A DNA stretch of 64,000 nt from Bradyrhizobium sp. C9 (GCF_002532045.1 NZ_NWTG01000001.1:248001-312000); one strand, 5' to 3'. Counted from the first letter of the stretch, positions 53,641-62,991 are shown. A program made the numbers and translations. The notes: a model not told the origin generated them from the letters alone.

Positions 53641-54318
53641 TCAGTAGGGGACGTTGCCGCCGCCCTGCAGCGCCATCTGCGGCTTGTAGGGCGAGTCGCC
53701 GTGCTTCGGCTCCAGCACCACGACGATGGTGCCGAGCTTGACGCGGTTGTAGAGGTCGATGACGTCCTCGTTGGTCATGCGGATGCAGCCCGAGGAGATC
53801 GACGAGCCGATGTATTCCGGCTGGTTGGTGCCGTGGATGCGGAACAGCGTGTCCTTGCCGCCCGAGTAGAGATACATCGCGCGCGAACCCATCGGATTGT
53901 CCGGGCCGGGGGCTACGAAGGTCGGAACGCCGAGGCGCGAGATTTCGCCGGGGGTGGGGTGCCAGGCCGGCCATTCGGTCATGCTGCCGACCTTGGCAAT
54001 GCCGGACCAAGCCATGGCTTCTTCGCCGACGGTGATGCCGTAGCGGATCGCCTTGCCGTCGTTCATCACGTAGTAGAGGTAATGGTTGTCGGAATCGACC
54101 ACGATGGAGCCGGGGGCTTCCTTGCGGTGATATTCGACGATGGCGCGGCGGAACGGCTCGGCTACCGGGGTCTTGACGTAGGTGGTCTTGGCCAGCAGTT
54201 CCTTGTCATGCGGCTTGAAGGCGGCGGTGTTGGTGGCCTCATAGGTTGTGGCCTGCATGCAGCCCGACAACATCAGGCCCGCGGCCAGGATCCCAAAGGT
54301 AACTTTGAACGACGACAT
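53641..54318 (-). CDS. L,D-transpeptidase (YkuD domain) lipoprotein
   Basis: This 225-residue protein has a lipobox (LMLSGC, Cys20), so it is anchored to a membrane. A YkuD catalytic domain with His162 (RIHGTNQPEYIG) and nucleophile Cys178 (SISSGCIRM) follows. It forms 3-3 cross-links in peptidoglycan or attaches proteins to it. It faces the extensin-like gene, another cell-wall-related gene, across a shared terminator. Confidence 0.92.
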   Translation of the reverse strand: MSSFKVTFGILAAGLMLSGCMQATTYEATNTAAFKPHDKELLAKTTYVKTPVAEPFRRAIVEYHRKEAPGSIVVDSDNHYLYYVMNDGKAIRYGITVGEEAMAWSGIAKVGSMTEWPAWHPTPGEISRLGVPTFVAPGPDNPMGSRAMYLYSGGKDTLFRIHGTNQPEYIGSSISSGCIRMTNEDVIDLYNRVKLGTIVVVLEPKHGDSPYKPQMALQGGGNVPY

Positions 54319-54681
54319 GATTACGTTCCAATCGAAAATCCGCGTCTCAAAGCGCCACGATTACGCCCTAAACGCCACGATTCCATGGAGGGCATTATTG
54401 CCGAAACGTGCCTTTATTCCCAGAGTTTAGATGCCTTTCCCGCATCGCGGGACGTCGCCTGTGGCTTTTTTGCCGCAAGTCTTCTGGTGTGAGGGTCAGT
54501 TTTTGTGCAAACAGGCAACGGTTGTTCAATCGAAGCCGCTTCAACGTCACATTCACCGTCGCCCGGCCGCCACAAAGGTGGATGTCTGGTTAATTGCCCG
54601 GTCATGAAGCGCCAGCCAGAATCGCGCTAAGTCGACGGGCCTTGTCAGCCCTGTTTCCAATCCTGTGTCTCGGAGTTCGTG
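54319..54681. other. 363-bp gene-free region between L,D-transpeptidase and CorA genes
   Basis: This holds the divergent promoters of the two flanking genes. CGCCACGATT occurs twice as a direct repeat, at 54353-54362 and 54373-54382, 20 bp apart and close to the L,D-transpeptidase start; it may be a regulator site. Nothing else is supported. Confidence 0.5.
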
Positions 54682-55659
54682 ATGCTGTCGGTGTTCGTTC
54701 CCTCCGATTTCTCCCTCAAGAAGGCCGCCGTCACCGACCTCGGCGCGCTGCCGGAGGGCGCGGTCTGGGTCGACCTGGTGAACCCGACCGTCGAGGAGGA
54801 CCGGGCCGTCGAGAAACTCGCGGGGATCGCGGTTCCGACCCGGGAAGACATGCAGGAGATCGAGATCTCCAGCCGGCTCTATATCGAGAACAGCGCGCGC
54901 TACATGACCGCGACGCTGATGTGCCAGTCTGATACCGACATGCCGCGCACCACGGCGGTTACCTTCATCCTGACCAGCCATCGGCTGGTTACGGTGCGTT
55001 ACGACCTGCCGAAGCCGTTTGCGCTGGTCGAGAACAAGCTGGCGCGCTCCTGTGCGCCCGGCCTCACCGGCGAGCAGGTGCTGATGGAACTGTTGGATGC
55101 GGTGATCGACCGCTGCGCCGACCTGCTGGAGCGCTGCGGGGCCGACATCGACCAGGTCTCCCACGACATCTTCGAGCCGGAGAGCGAGCGCCACGGCCAC
55201 GCCAAGCAATATTCGCAGATCCTGATCGCGATCGGCCGCAAGGGCGACCTGACCTCCAAGGTCCGCGAAAGCCTGGTCTCGATCGGCCGCCTCGTCACGT
55301 TCCTTTCGGCGATCGTGGAAGGGGTGAAATGGTCCAAGGACATGCGCGAGCAGCTCAAGACCATGCAGCGTGACGTGGCCTCACTGACCGACCACGCTTC
55401 CTATCTCTCCAACAAGATCACCTTCGTGCTCGACGCCATGCTCGGTGTGGTCAATCTGGAACAGAACAACATCATCAAGCTGTTCTCGGTGATGGCGGTG
55501 GTTCTGATGCCGCCGACGCTGATTGCCTCGATCTACGGCATGAATTTCAAGATCATGCCGGAACTCGAGTGGACGCATGGCTATCCGTTTGCGCTGGTGC
55601 TGATGCTGTTCGCTGCGATCGTGCCGTACTGGATTTTCAGGTGGAAGAAGTGGCTGTAG
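54682..55659 (+). CDS. corA: CorA-family magnesium/divalent cation transporter
   Basis: This 325-residue protein has a large cytoplasmic N-terminal domain and two C-terminal membrane helices joined by the signature YGMNF (near residue 290), with a basic tail WKKWL. CorA pentamers import Mg2+, Co2+ or Ni2+. GGAG six bases before ATG 54682 fixes the start. The gene stands alone. Confidence 0.93.
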   Translation: MLSVFVPSDFSLKKAAVTDLGALPEGAVWVDLVNPTVEEDRAVEKLAGIAVPTREDMQEIEISSRLYIENSARYMTATLMCQSDTDMPRTTAVTFILTSHRLVTVRYDLPKPFALVENKLARSCAPGLTGEQVLMELLDAVIDRCADLLERCGADIDQVSHDIFEPESERHGHAKQYSQILIAIGRKGDLTSKVRESLVSIGRLVTFLSAIVEGVKWSKDMREQLKTMQRDVASLTDHASYLSNKITFVLDAMLGVVNLEQNNIIKLFSVMAVVLMPPTLIASIYGMNFKIMPELEWTHGYPFALVLMLFAAIVPYWIFRWKKWL

Positions 55660-55789
55660 ACCGGTTCCACACGTCGCGTTTTGGGACGCGTTTTCTGCCT
55701 TATTTCCTCTCCTAAAATTTGAGCGTTGCGCTGAACGTTTGGGCGAAACTTGTCTGCGATAACGCCCGCCTCGAAGCCGGAGGACAGCA

Positions 55790-56011
55790 ATGGTTGAGAA
55801 GATCATAACGCCACGGCGTAACGTCATTGACTTTGCGCGCTATCAACAGGACCGCGCAGCAGGCAAGGTGCAGGCGATCTCGCCGAGACTTTGCCGCTAC
55901 TGTGGCGCTGCGATGCTGGATGGCGAGGACGAAGACGAATGCTCCAGCGCGTTGAACGACATCGCGCTGCAGCAGCCTGAGAAGAAGACGCGTCGGTTCT
56001 ACGCGGACTAG
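55790..56011 (+). CDS. small conserved-type protein with zinc-knuckle-like cysteines
   Basis: The 73-residue product carries CRYCGAAMLDGEDEDEC, i.e. Cys-x2-Cys and a third cysteine 13 residues later. That is only three of the four ligands needed for a zinc ribbon. GGAGGA precedes the ATG, so translation is credible. No membrane or signal segment. Function unknown. Confidence 0.65.
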   Translation: MVEKIITPRRNVIDFARYQQDRAAGKVQAISPRLCRYCGAAMLDGEDEDECSSALNDIALQQPEKKTRRFYAD

Positions 56012-56025
56012 AGGCTAGGTCCTTT

Positions 56026-56039
56026 GAGGCAGAAGCCTC
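56026..56039 (+). terminator. short hairpin after the small zinc-knuckle-like gene
   Basis: GAGGC and GCCTC flank AGAA, followed by GTTTG. The stem is only 5 bp and the T-run is brief, so termination is weak or uncertain. Confidence 0.35.
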
Positions 56040-56145
56040 GTTTGCGTTGTTACGCCTGCAACTGAAGCAATCCCGAAATGACGGCCGCGGCGGCGGCCGG
56101 GATCGCTTCGAAGCTCCTTCCCTTCACACGATCCGGGCTCGCGCA

Positions 56146-56898
56146 TCAGACGTGCTGTCCACCGTTAATGTGGATCTCTGCACCGTTCACGTAAGAGCTC
56201 GTCTCCGTACAGAGAACGTAAATGATCTTGGCGACCTCGTCCGGGGTGCCGAGGCGATGCATCGGGATTTGCTGATCGACGATCTTCTCGGTGCCCGGCG
56301 ACAGGATCGATGTGTCGATCTCGCCCGGCGCGATCGCGTTGACGCGGACGCCGACGCGGCCGAAGTCCGACGCCATCTCGCGCGTCAGCGCCGCAAGCGC
56401 CGCCTTCGACGTCGCGTAGGCCGCGCCGGCAAACGGATGCACGCGCGAGCCGGCGATCGAGGTGACGTTCACCACCGCGCCCTTGGCATGCTTCAATTCC
56501 TCGATCAGTCCGCGCGCGATCATGATCGGTGCGAAGAAGTTGACGTGGAAGACGTGCGTCCAGGTCTCGATGTCGGTGTCCATGGTGCCGAGACGGCCGC
56601 CGCCGGCGGCTTTCGGTGAGATCGCGGCGTTGTTGACCAGCGCGTGCAGTTCGTCGTTATCCAGCCGCTGCCTGATCTCTGAGATCGCGCGCACGGTGTC
56701 GTCATGGCTGCCGAGGTCGACCTCGATGTGATCCTCCGGCCCGGCGCCCCAGGGACAAACTTCCGGGAACGCATGGCGCGACAGCGTGATGACGCGCCAG
56801 CCGGCGGATGAAAACCGGATCGCGGTGGCATGGCCGATGCCGCGGCTCGCGCCGGTCAGGAGCAGCGTGCGCCGCGGTGCATTGGAGGGGCGGGTCAT
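56146..56898 (-). CDS. short-chain dehydrogenase/reductase
   Basis: This 250-residue classical SDR has the cofactor motif GASRGIGHATA near the N-terminus, NNAAIS in the middle, and the catalytic set VTSIAGSRVHPFAGAAYATSKAAL (Ser, Tyr, Lys). The C-terminus has the YVNGAEIHINGGQ ending common in 3-oxoacyl reductase-like SDRs. The substrate is not known. Confidence 0.9.
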   Translation of the reverse strand: MTRPSNAPRRTLLLTGASRGIGHATAIRFSSAGWRVITLSRHAFPEVCPWGAGPEDHIEVDLGSHDDTVRAISEIRQRLDNDELHALVNNAAISPKAAGGGRLGTMDTDIETWTHVFHVNFFAPIMIARGLIEELKHAKGAVVNVTSIAGSRVHPFAGAAYATSKAALAALTREMASDFGRVGVRVNAIAPGEIDTSILSPGTEKIVDQQIPMHRLGTPDEVAKIIYVLCTETSSYVNGAEIHINGGQHV

Positions 56899-57045
56899 CG
56901 ACAGTTTCTTTCGTTTTTGCCAGGCGCGGCGCCGTGCCTGATATCGACGTCTTCGGACGATTGGGGATCAGGACGTCGATGGCTGGGGTCATCTTACACG
57001 AAGACGCGCTTCGCGCTTTCGCCCTTCCATGACGGTCGCGGTTTT

Positions 57046-57687
57046 TCAGGGATAGAGCCGTACCTTCGACCATGCGCTGCTGGCGCCGTCGCGACGGAAT
57101 TCGATGCGGTCGTGGAGGCGGTACGGACGGTCGTGCCAGAACTCGAAGCGCTGCGGCGTGATCCGCCAGCCGCTCCAGCCCGGCGGACGCGGCACCTCGC
57201 CGATGACGTATTTCGCACCCGCCTTGGCGATCGCCTGCTCGAACGCGAAGCGGCTCTCCAGCGGCTGCGATTGCTTGCTGGCCCAGGCGCCGATCTGCGC
57301 CTGCTTCGGCCGGGTGGCGAAATAGGCGTCGGCCTCGGCGTCGGTCACTGGCGTGACCGGCCCGCGGATGCGCACCTGGCGGCGCAGCGATTTCCAGTGA
57401 AACAGTAAAGCAGCCTTAGGGTTTGCGGCCAATTCGCGGCCCTTGGCGCTGGCGATGTGGCTGTAGAACACGAAGCCGTCGGCGTCGAAGCCCTTCATCA
57501 GCACCATCCGCACGTCGGGCAGCCCGTCTGCATCGACGGTTGCGAGCGCCATCGCGTTCGGATCGTTCGGCTCAGACTTGACCGCTTCCGCAAACCATTC
57601 GCCGAACAGGGCGAACGGCTCCTCCGCTGCGGTGAAATCACCCGATGTTAACGGTGTCGGGTGTTTGATGGAGGTCGTGTCGGTCAT
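57046..57687 (-). CDS. pdxH: pyridoxamine 5'-phosphate oxidase
   Basis: The 213-residue PdxH oxidises pyridoxine or pyridoxamine 5'-phosphate to PLP with FMN and oxygen. Characteristic segments are [54 protein letters not shown] (FMN phosphate site) and the C-terminal [14 protein letters not shown] 57687 matches family starts; ATG 57708 would add seven residues. It diverges from a lipoprotein gene across a 14-bp palindrome. Confidence 0.93.
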   Translation of the reverse strand: MTDTTSIKHPTPLTSGDFTAAEEPFALFGEWFAEAVKSEPNDPNAMALATVDADGLPDVRMVLMKGFDADGFVFYSHIASAKGRELAANPKAALLFHWKSLRRQVRIRGPVTPVTDAEADAYFATRPKQAQIGAWASKQSQPLESRFAFEQAIAKAGAKYVIGEVPRPPGWSGWRITPQRFEFWHDRPYRLHDRIEFRRDGASSAWSKVRLYP

Positions 57688-57735
57688 GTCAGGAGTCCCG
57701 ATTTGCATTCGCCCGCGTCCGAGAGCGCGTTTCTA

Positions 57736-57749
57736 GCCCTATATAGGGC
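57736..57749. promoter_or_regulatory. 14-bp palindrome GCCCTATATAGGGC between pdxH and lipoprotein genes
   Basis: The sequence GCCCTATATAGGGC is perfectly self-complementary, with a TATATA centre that could serve as a -10 element in either direction. It lies 49 bp upstream of the pdxH ATG and five bases before the favoured lipoprotein start. It is a candidate operator or promoter core only. Confidence 0.35.
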
Positions 57750-57753
57750 ATGG

Positions 57754-58203
57754 GTGCGCGTTGGCCTAACGGCGATCCACCCCGCGGGCGCGGTGGTGAC
57801 CTTGATCCTGATCGGCGTCGGCGCAAGCGGCTGCAGCCTGTCGCGCACCGATGCCTTCGCCAAGATGGACGACAAGGATGTGACGGGCTCGATCAGCCCC
57901 ACCCCGGTCAGCGCGGTGATGCCGACCGACAGCGATCTTGCCTTTGCCCGCAACGCCGCCTCCGATGTGCTGACCAAGGGTGACAAGGATTCCAGCCAGC
58001 CCTGGGAAAATCCCCAGACCGGTGCACGCGGCTCGGTGACGCCGCTGGCTCAGGCCTATGCGGGCGACGACGGCAAGACGTGCCGGGATTTTCTCGCCAG
58101 CTATGTTAATGGAGCCACCGAGACCTGGCTGCAGGGCGCCGCTTGCAAGTCTGGACAAGGCCGCTGGCAAATCCATAGCCTGAAACCTTGGAGCAAGTCC
58201 TGA
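57754..58203 (+). CDS. surface-antigen-like lipoprotein
   Basis: This ~149-residue protein has a hydrophobic N-terminus ending in a lipobox (GVGASGC). A mature part ends in a small domain (GKTCRDFLASYVNGATETWLQGAACKSGQGRWQI) resembling the RT0821/Lpp0805 17-kDa surface antigen-type domain. GTG 57754 is favoured because AGGG lies five bases upstream and it gives a normal lipoprotein signal; longer alternatives overlap the pdxH promoter. It is likely outer-membrane anchored. Function unknown. Confidence 0.7.
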   Translation: MRVGLTAIHPAGAVVTLILIGVGASGCSLSRTDAFAKMDDKDVTGSISPTPVSAVMPTDSDLAFARNAASDVLTKGDKDSSQPWENPQTGARGSVTPLAQAYAGDDGKTCRDFLASYVNGATETWLQGAACKSGQGRWQIHSLKPWSKS

Positions 58204-58327
58204 AAGTTCCGGCCTGTGCCGGCACCGAGCTAGTTGCAAAAATGCCACTGAGCCCCCACATAAAGGCAAAGTGGGCCCGGATGGGCTCCCGGCCAAACCT
58301 GATTTTCCCGTGAAGGAGACGTGACGG

Positions 58328-59290
58328 ATGCGCGACCCCTATGAGGTCTTGGGGGTGCAGCGGAGCGCCAGCGCTGCGACGATCAAGAGCGCCTATCGCA
58401 AGCTCGCCAAGAAGCATCACCCTGACAACAACAAGAACGACCCGAAGGCGGCTGCTCGCTTTGCGGAGATCAACACAGCCAACGAGATCGTCGGCGACGA
58501 GGACAAGCGCAAGCAGTTCGACCGCGGCGAGATCGATGCCGACGGCAAGCCGCGCTTCCAGGGCTTCCCCGGCGGCGGCGCCGGCGGCCGCGCCGGTCCC
58601 GGCGGCTTCGAGTACAGTTTCCGCGGCGGCGGCCCCGGCGGCGGCATGGGCGGCGGCAGCTTCGAGGACATCCTCAACAGCATGTTCGGCAATGCCGCGC
58701 GTGGCGGTGGCGGTGCGCGCGGCGGGCGGGCCAGCCCGTTTGAATTTGAAGGCGGTGGGGTCGGCGTCGATCTCGACCTTTCGGTCGCCATGACGGTGTC
58801 GCTGGAGGAATCGGCTGGGGGCGGCGACAAGCGCGTGCGCCTGCCGACCGGCCGTGAGCTCAACGTCAAGATTCCGCCCGGCGTCGCCGCAGGCCAGCAG
58901 ATCCGGCTGAAGGGGCAGGGCGACACCGCGCAAGGCCATCCGCCCGGCGATCTCCTGATCACCATCTCGATCGCGCCGCATCCGTTCTTCAAGGTCGACG
59001 GCAACGATCTGCGGATCGACCTGCCTGTGACCCTCTATGAGGCGGTGCTGGGCGGCAAGGTCCGCGTGCCGACGCTCGGCAGCGCGGTCGAACTGTCGAT
59101 CCCGAAAAACACCTCCAGCGGCCGTACCTTCCGCCTCAAGGGCAAGGGGCTGGCGAGGGCCGGGGCTGTCGGCGACCTCTACGTCACGACCCGCATCATC
59201 CTTCCCGACGGGAACGATGCCGAGCTTGAGGCATTGATGCAGACGTGGCGGGAACGAAATTCCTACAATCCGCGCAGCGATCTCGGCTGA
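58328..59290 (+). CDS. DnaJ-like (type II, CbpA-like) co-chaperone
   Basis: This 320-residue protein has an N-terminal J-domain with His31-Pro32-Asp33. A Gly/Phe-rich linker (about residues 78-135) leads to C-terminal substrate-binding domains. There is no zinc-finger CxxCxGxG region, so it is a class B/CbpA-like co-chaperone rather than DnaJ itself. It stimulates DnaK ATPase. It follows the lipoprotein gene on the same strand after a 124-bp gap. Confidence 0.92.
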   Translation: MRDPYEVLGVQRSASAATIKSAYRKLAKKHHPDNNKNDPKAAARFAEINTANEIVGDEDKRKQFDRGEIDADGKPRFQGFPGGGAGGRAGPGGFEYSFRGGGPGGGMGGGSFEDILNSMFGNAARGGGGARGGRASPFEFEGGGVGVDLDLSVAMTVSLEESAGGGDKRVRLPTGRELNVKIPPGVAAGQQIRLKGQGDTAQGHPPGDLLITISIAPHPFFKVDGNDLRIDLPVTLYEAVLGGKVRVPTLGSAVELSIPKNTSSGRTFRLKGKGLARAGAVGDLYVTTRIILPDGNDAELEALMQTWRERNSYNPRSDLG

Positions 59291-59680
59291 CCGCCGGGAG
59301 CGTGCTCCAAAAGACGCGAAAGACGCGAAACTGCAACTACCCCGGACTCTATCGGGGTAGACGCGGGCGTTGCGAGGGCGTCAATGGATGACCGGCCGTC
59401 CGAAGTCCAAATCTGCGGCGTGCAGATCGGACTGCGGAAAAAGAGTGCGGCCTCGAGAGGGGGACCAGCGCGGTACACAAAACCCCAATCGAGGCCGCGT
59501 GCGCCGATCGGCGGATCGGGCGCAGATCATCTTCGCGTGAGCATCCGGTACGACAATGAGACGCGTCCATGACGCGAATCGAAATTTTCAATGTCGGAAT
59601 TGGGACGCCGAGTGAGGCTGGATTCACTTACTCGAAACGGCACGAGGTCGGCGGCTGATCTCCCGTAAATTTACGGGAGA
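59291..59680. other. 390-bp gene-free region with hairpins
   Basis: Contents: tandem AAAGACGCG at 59310-59318 and 59319-59327, a perfect 8-8-8 hairpin (arms CTACCCCG/CGGGGTAG) at 59337-59360, and most of a 42-bp palindrome at 59649-59690. The 59337 stem sits 47 bp after the chaperone stop and may end its transcript. No gene is supported here. Confidence 0.6.
59337..59360 (+). terminator. stem-loop after the DnaJ-like gene
   Basis: CTACCCCG and CGGGGTAG pair perfectly around an eight-base loop. It is not followed by a T-run, so it is a candidate transcript end or processing site only. Confidence 0.4.
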
Positions 59681-59690
59681 TCAGCCGCCG
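59649..59690. repeat. perfect 42-bp palindrome at the anti-sigma gene 3' end
   Basis: Left arm (59649-59669) and right arm (59670-59690) are exact reverse complements of 21 bases with no spacer; the centre is GTAAATTTAC. It includes the anti-sigma stop codon at 59681-59683. In RNA it would make a very long stem, so it could act as a terminator, but no clear T-run follows on the minus strand. Confidence 0.85.
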
Positions 59691-60445
59691 TTCTTCTCCA
59701 TCTGATCGTAGACGGCCTGCGCGACCTGGGTCAGGCGGGTGCGGTCGGTGCCGCCGCTGACGACATAGGCGACGCCGCGATCGGCCCAGAACAGCGCGCC
59801 GTCGCTGCCCTGGACGGCATAGCGCATCTGGGTCGCCTCGGTTTTCGCCTTGGCGGTATAGACCGTGAAGCGCTCGCCGGACGTGCTCTCATACATCAGG
59901 AACGACGCCGGTCCGCTCGGCCCCGGCAGCAGGCGGCCGCCGACCAGCTTCAGTCCGGTGAGGTCGGGAGCGCGGACGTCCCAGCCGCAGCGCTTGGTCA
60001 GCCATTGCTGCAGATGATCGCGCTCGCTGCCGGGCACCTCGACCGGATGACGGACCTCGACCACGTAGAGCCGATGCGCATCCAGCGCATCGAGCGTGAA
60101 GCTCTGGAAGGTCGATGGTGCAGCCGTAGCGCCGCGCGCGATCCAGCCGACGCCGCCGCCAACGATGAAGGCCATCAGCGTCGCTGCCACCGCGCCATAG
60201 ACCCAGCGGCGCGGCTGGCGCACCAGCCGCTCGAGCTCGAGCCGTTTCGGCACCGCCTCGTCCAGCACCGTGTCGTAGCGCGCATGCAATGTCTCGGCCA
60301 TCGCGCGCCATGATTGCACCCGCGCCGCGTCGTCGGGATGCGCAGCGAGCCACGCCTCGACATCGCCGCGGCGTTCGGCCGGCAGCTCGTTGTCGACGTA
60401 GGCGTGCAGCTCGTCTTCGGTGACGGGGATGTTCGGGTCGGTCAT
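59681..60445 (-). CDS. anti-sigma factor, single-pass membrane type
   Basis: The 254-residue product has an N-terminal helical sigma-binding region (DELHAYVDNELPAERRGDVEAWLAAHP). One membrane helix (about residues 82-104) and a C-terminal extracytoplasmic part follow. The usual ZAS zinc motif (HxxxCxxC) is not present; only the histidine remains, so this is a zinc-free member. It follows the ECF sigma gene in the same operon and probably holds that sigma inactive at the membrane. ATG 60445 chosen over the upstream TTG. Confidence 0.85.
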   Translation of the reverse strand: MTDPNIPVTEDELHAYVDNELPAERRGDVEAWLAAHPDDAARVQSWRAMAETLHARYDTVLDEAVPKRLELERLVRQPRRWVYGAVAATLMAFIVGGGVGWIARGATAAPSTFQSFTLDALDAHRLYVVEVRHPVEVPGSERDHLQQWLTKRCGWDVRAPDLTGLKLVGGRLLPGPSGPASFLMYESTSGERFTVYTAKAKTEATQMRYAVQGSDGALFWADRGVAYVVSGGTDRTRLTQVAQAVYDQMEKNGG

Positions 60446-60512
60446 ATCAATCGTCTCTGCCAAATCTTGTTCGAAAAACGTTCATGCACAACACCTGCCA
60501 TCGCGCACATTA

Positions 60513-61001
60513 TCATTTCACCCGCCGGAGCGCCGGTCGCTGGCCCTCGATCGAGGCCCGCACATGGGCGCGAGCGCGGGCGAGGCGGGACATCACCGTG
60601 CCGATCGGCACGCCCTGGATGTCGGCGACCTCCCGGTAGCTCATGCCCTCCAGCATCACGAGCAGCAGCACCGAGCGTTGCTCCTCGACCAGCGTCGACA
60701 GCGCGCGCTCGATGTCGCGTCCCTCGGCCTCGGTGCCGCTGGCGTCGGCATTGTTGTCGAGCAGCGGCATGAAGGCCGGCCGCCGCGCCAGCGAGCGCCT
60801 TCGGTTCTTGTTCAGATTGGTCAGGATCGTGTACAGCCAACTCCTGACGTCGCCGCCGAGAAACAGCCGCTCCGAGCGCAGCGCGCGCACCAGCGTGTCC
60901 TGCACCAAATCATCGGCGATATCCGAGTCACGCACCAGCGCGCGCGCATAGCGGCGGAGCGCTGGAATCATGGCTTCGACACTTTGACGAAACGCGGTCA
61001 T
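60513..61001 (-). CDS. ECF-family RNA polymerase sigma factor
   Basis: This 162-residue sigma-70 family protein has region 2 (RYARALVRDSDIADDLVQDTLVRALRS, then a DVRSWLYTILTN segment) and region 4 (EEQRSVLLLVMLEGMSYREVADIQGVPIGTVMSRLARARAHVR). It is short, as ECF sigmas are. It is encoded directly upstream of its presumed membrane anti-sigma. The inducing signal is unknown. Confidence 0.93.
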   Translation of the reverse strand: MTAFRQSVEAMIPALRRYARALVRDSDIADDLVQDTLVRALRSERLFLGGDVRSWLYTILTNLNKNRRRSLARRPAFMPLLDNNADASGTEAEGRDIERALSTLVEEQRSVLLLVMLEGMSYREVADIQGVPIGTVMSRLARARAHVRASIEGQRPALRRVK

Positions 61002-61045
61002 GCATCCCAGTCTTCGATGGTCTCGGCGATAGTCGCCTTATCAAA

Positions 61046-61073
61046 CATAACACCCTAATGGCGTGGCTATTCC
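61046..61073 (-). promoter_or_regulatory. candidate ECF-type autoregulated promoter
   Basis: On the minus strand GGAATA and GTTATG are separated by 16 bases, close to the GGAA...GTT layout of ECF promoters. It is 45 bp upstream of the sigma gene ATG (61001). Autoregulation is inferred from spacing only. Confidence 0.35.
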
Positions 61074-61175
61074 GGTTGCGCCGAGCTGCGCGCATGGCGG
61101 CTCGGCTGCGGCCGATTTGGGCTTGTCGCCAGCCAAAGTGCTGGTGTACCTCCGGAGCGGAATAATTCGAAGCGA

Positions 61176-61775
61176 ATGCCGGTGCCAACGATCTACTACA
61201 TCCGCCACGGCGAGACCTCATGGAACGCCGAAGGCCGGCTTCAGGGCGTGCAGGATATTGCTCTCAACGAGCGCGGCCGCGCCCAGGCGGCAGATGCCGG
61301 CCGGATCCTCGCCGATCTGCTGGCGCGCGACCGCCGTGACAAGACGACGCTGCCGTTCGTCGCAAGCCCGCTGCTCCGGGCGCGCGCGACCATGGAGCTG
61401 GTGCGCACCGAGCTCGGCCTGCCGCCAGGCGACTACGCGCTCGACGCGCGGCTGCGCGAGATCGGCTACGGGACGTGGGAAGGCTCGACATTGGCGCAGG
61501 CGCAGGCCGCCGACCCGGCCGTCTATGCCCGCCGCCTCGCCGAGAAGTGGCAGGTCGCGCCGGAGGGCGGCGAGAGCTATGTCGACGTGCAGGCGCGGAT
61601 GACCGAATGGTACGGCTCGTTGACTTCGGACACCGTCGCGGTCGCCCATGGCGGCACCGCGCGGGCGCTGATGGTGGCGCTCGGCTTCGAGACCCCGGCC
61701 TCGGCCGCCGACCTCACAATCGAGCAGGGCGCGGTCTACGTGTTCGGCGCGGCGGGCCTGCGGAAATATAGTTAA
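61176..61775 (+). CDS. histidine phosphatase family protein
   Basis: This 199-residue cytosolic protein starts MPVPTIYYIRHGETSW, with the phospho-accepting His in RHGE (residues 10-13) and the second His in VAVAHGGTAR. Length and sequence match phosphoglycerate-mutase-like phosphatases rather than true mutases. It lies just before aroC in the same direction. Substrate is not determined. Confidence 0.88.
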   Translation: MPVPTIYYIRHGETSWNAEGRLQGVQDIALNERGRAQAADAGRILADLLARDRRDKTTLPFVASPLLRARATMELVRTELGLPPGDYALDARLREIGYGTWEGSTLAQAQAADPAVYARRLAEKWQVAPEGGESYVDVQARMTEWYGSLTSDTVAVAHGGTARALMVALGFETPASAADLTIEQGAVYVFGAAGLRKYS

Positions 61776-61851
61776 GGGCGCCCCGGTCAGCCACGTCCTA
61801 GCGGTCATGAAACCCGTTTGACGCTGCCGACCCTGCGCGTTACGACACGCC

Positions 61852-62940
61852 ATGTCCTTCAATACTTTCGGCCATATGTTCCGCGTCACGACCTTCGGCG
61901 AAAGCCATGGGGTCGCGATCGGCTGCGTGGTGGACGGCTGTCCGCCGATGATCCCTCTGACGGTGGAGGAGATCCAGCACGACCTCGATCGCCGCAGGCC
62001 CGGCCAGTCGCGCTTCACCACCCAGCGCCAGGAGCCGGACGCGGTGAAGATCCTGTCCGGCGTGATGGCGCATCCGGAAAGCGGCGTGCAGGTCACGACC
62101 GGAACGCCGATCGCGCTGTTGATCGAGAACACCGACCAGCGCTCGAAGGACTATTCCGAGATCAAGGACAAGTTCCGCCCCGGCCATGCCGACTTCACCT
62201 ATGAGGCGAAATACGGCCTGCGCGACTATCGCGGCGGCGGACGCTCTTCCGCGCGCGAGACTGCGACCCGCGTCGCGGCCGGTGCGATCGCTCGCAAGGT
62301 GCTGCCCGAGGTGAAGGTGCGCGGTGCGCTGGTGCAGATGGGACCGCACAAGATCGACCGCGAGAAGTGGGACTGGGACGAGATCGCCAACAACCCGTTC
62401 TTCTGTCCCGACAAGGACAAGGCGGCGTTCTTCGAAAGCTATCTCGACGGCATCAGGAAGAGCGGCTCCTCGATCGGCGCCGTCATCGAGGTTGTCGCCG
62501 AGGGCGTGCCGGCTGGGCTCGGCGCGCCGATCTATGCAAAACTCGACAGCGATCTGGCTTCAGCGATGATGAGCATCAACGCCGTCAAGGGCGTCGAGAT
62601 CGGCGCCGGCTTCGGCGCCGCCGAGCTCACGGGCGAAGAGAACGCCGACGAGATGCGGACCGGCAACAACGGAACACGTTTCCTGTCCAACCATGCCGGC
62701 GGTGTGCTCGGCGGCATCTCGACCGGCCAGCCGGTGGTGGTGCGCTTTGCGGTCAAGCCGACGTCCTCGATCCTGACCACGCGCCGGACCGTGGATCGCA
62801 AGGGCGCCGATACCGACATCCTGACCAAGGGCCGCCACGACCCCTGCGTCGGCATCCGCGCGGTGCCGGTGGGCGAGGCCATGATGGCCTGCGTGCTGGC
62901 CGATCATTTTCTGCGCGACCGCGGGCAGACCGGGCGCTGA
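61852..62940 (+). CDS. aroC: chorismate synthase
   Basis: This 362-residue enzyme, the last of the shikimate pathway, turns 5-enolpyruvylshikimate 3-phosphate into chorismate using reduced FMN. The family signatures FGESHG and GRSSARETA are present, plus [15 protein letters not shown] and [12 protein letters not shown]. The ATG is consistent with family starts ([20 protein letters not shown]). Confidence 0.96.
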   Translation: MSFNTFGHMFRVTTFGESHGVAIGCVVDGCPPMIPLTVEEIQHDLDRRRPGQSRFTTQRQEPDAVKILSGVMAHPESGVQVTTGTPIALLIENTDQRSKDYSEIKDKFRPGHADFTYEAKYGLRDYRGGGRSSARETATRVAAGAIARKVLPEVKVRGALVQMGPHKIDREKWDWDEIANNPFFCPDKDKAAFFESYLDGIRKSGSSIGAVIEVVAEGVPAGLGAPIYAKLDSDLASAMMSINAVKGVEIGAGFGAAELTGEENADEMRTGNNGTRFLSNHAGGVLGGISTGQPVVVRFAVKPTSSILTTRRTVDRKGADTDILTKGRHDPCVGIRAVPVGEAMMACVLADHFLRDRGQTGR

Positions 62941-62991
62941 TCCCCTATATACTGGTGGTCACCGGATCGGGTGATCGCCCTGGGGAATGCC

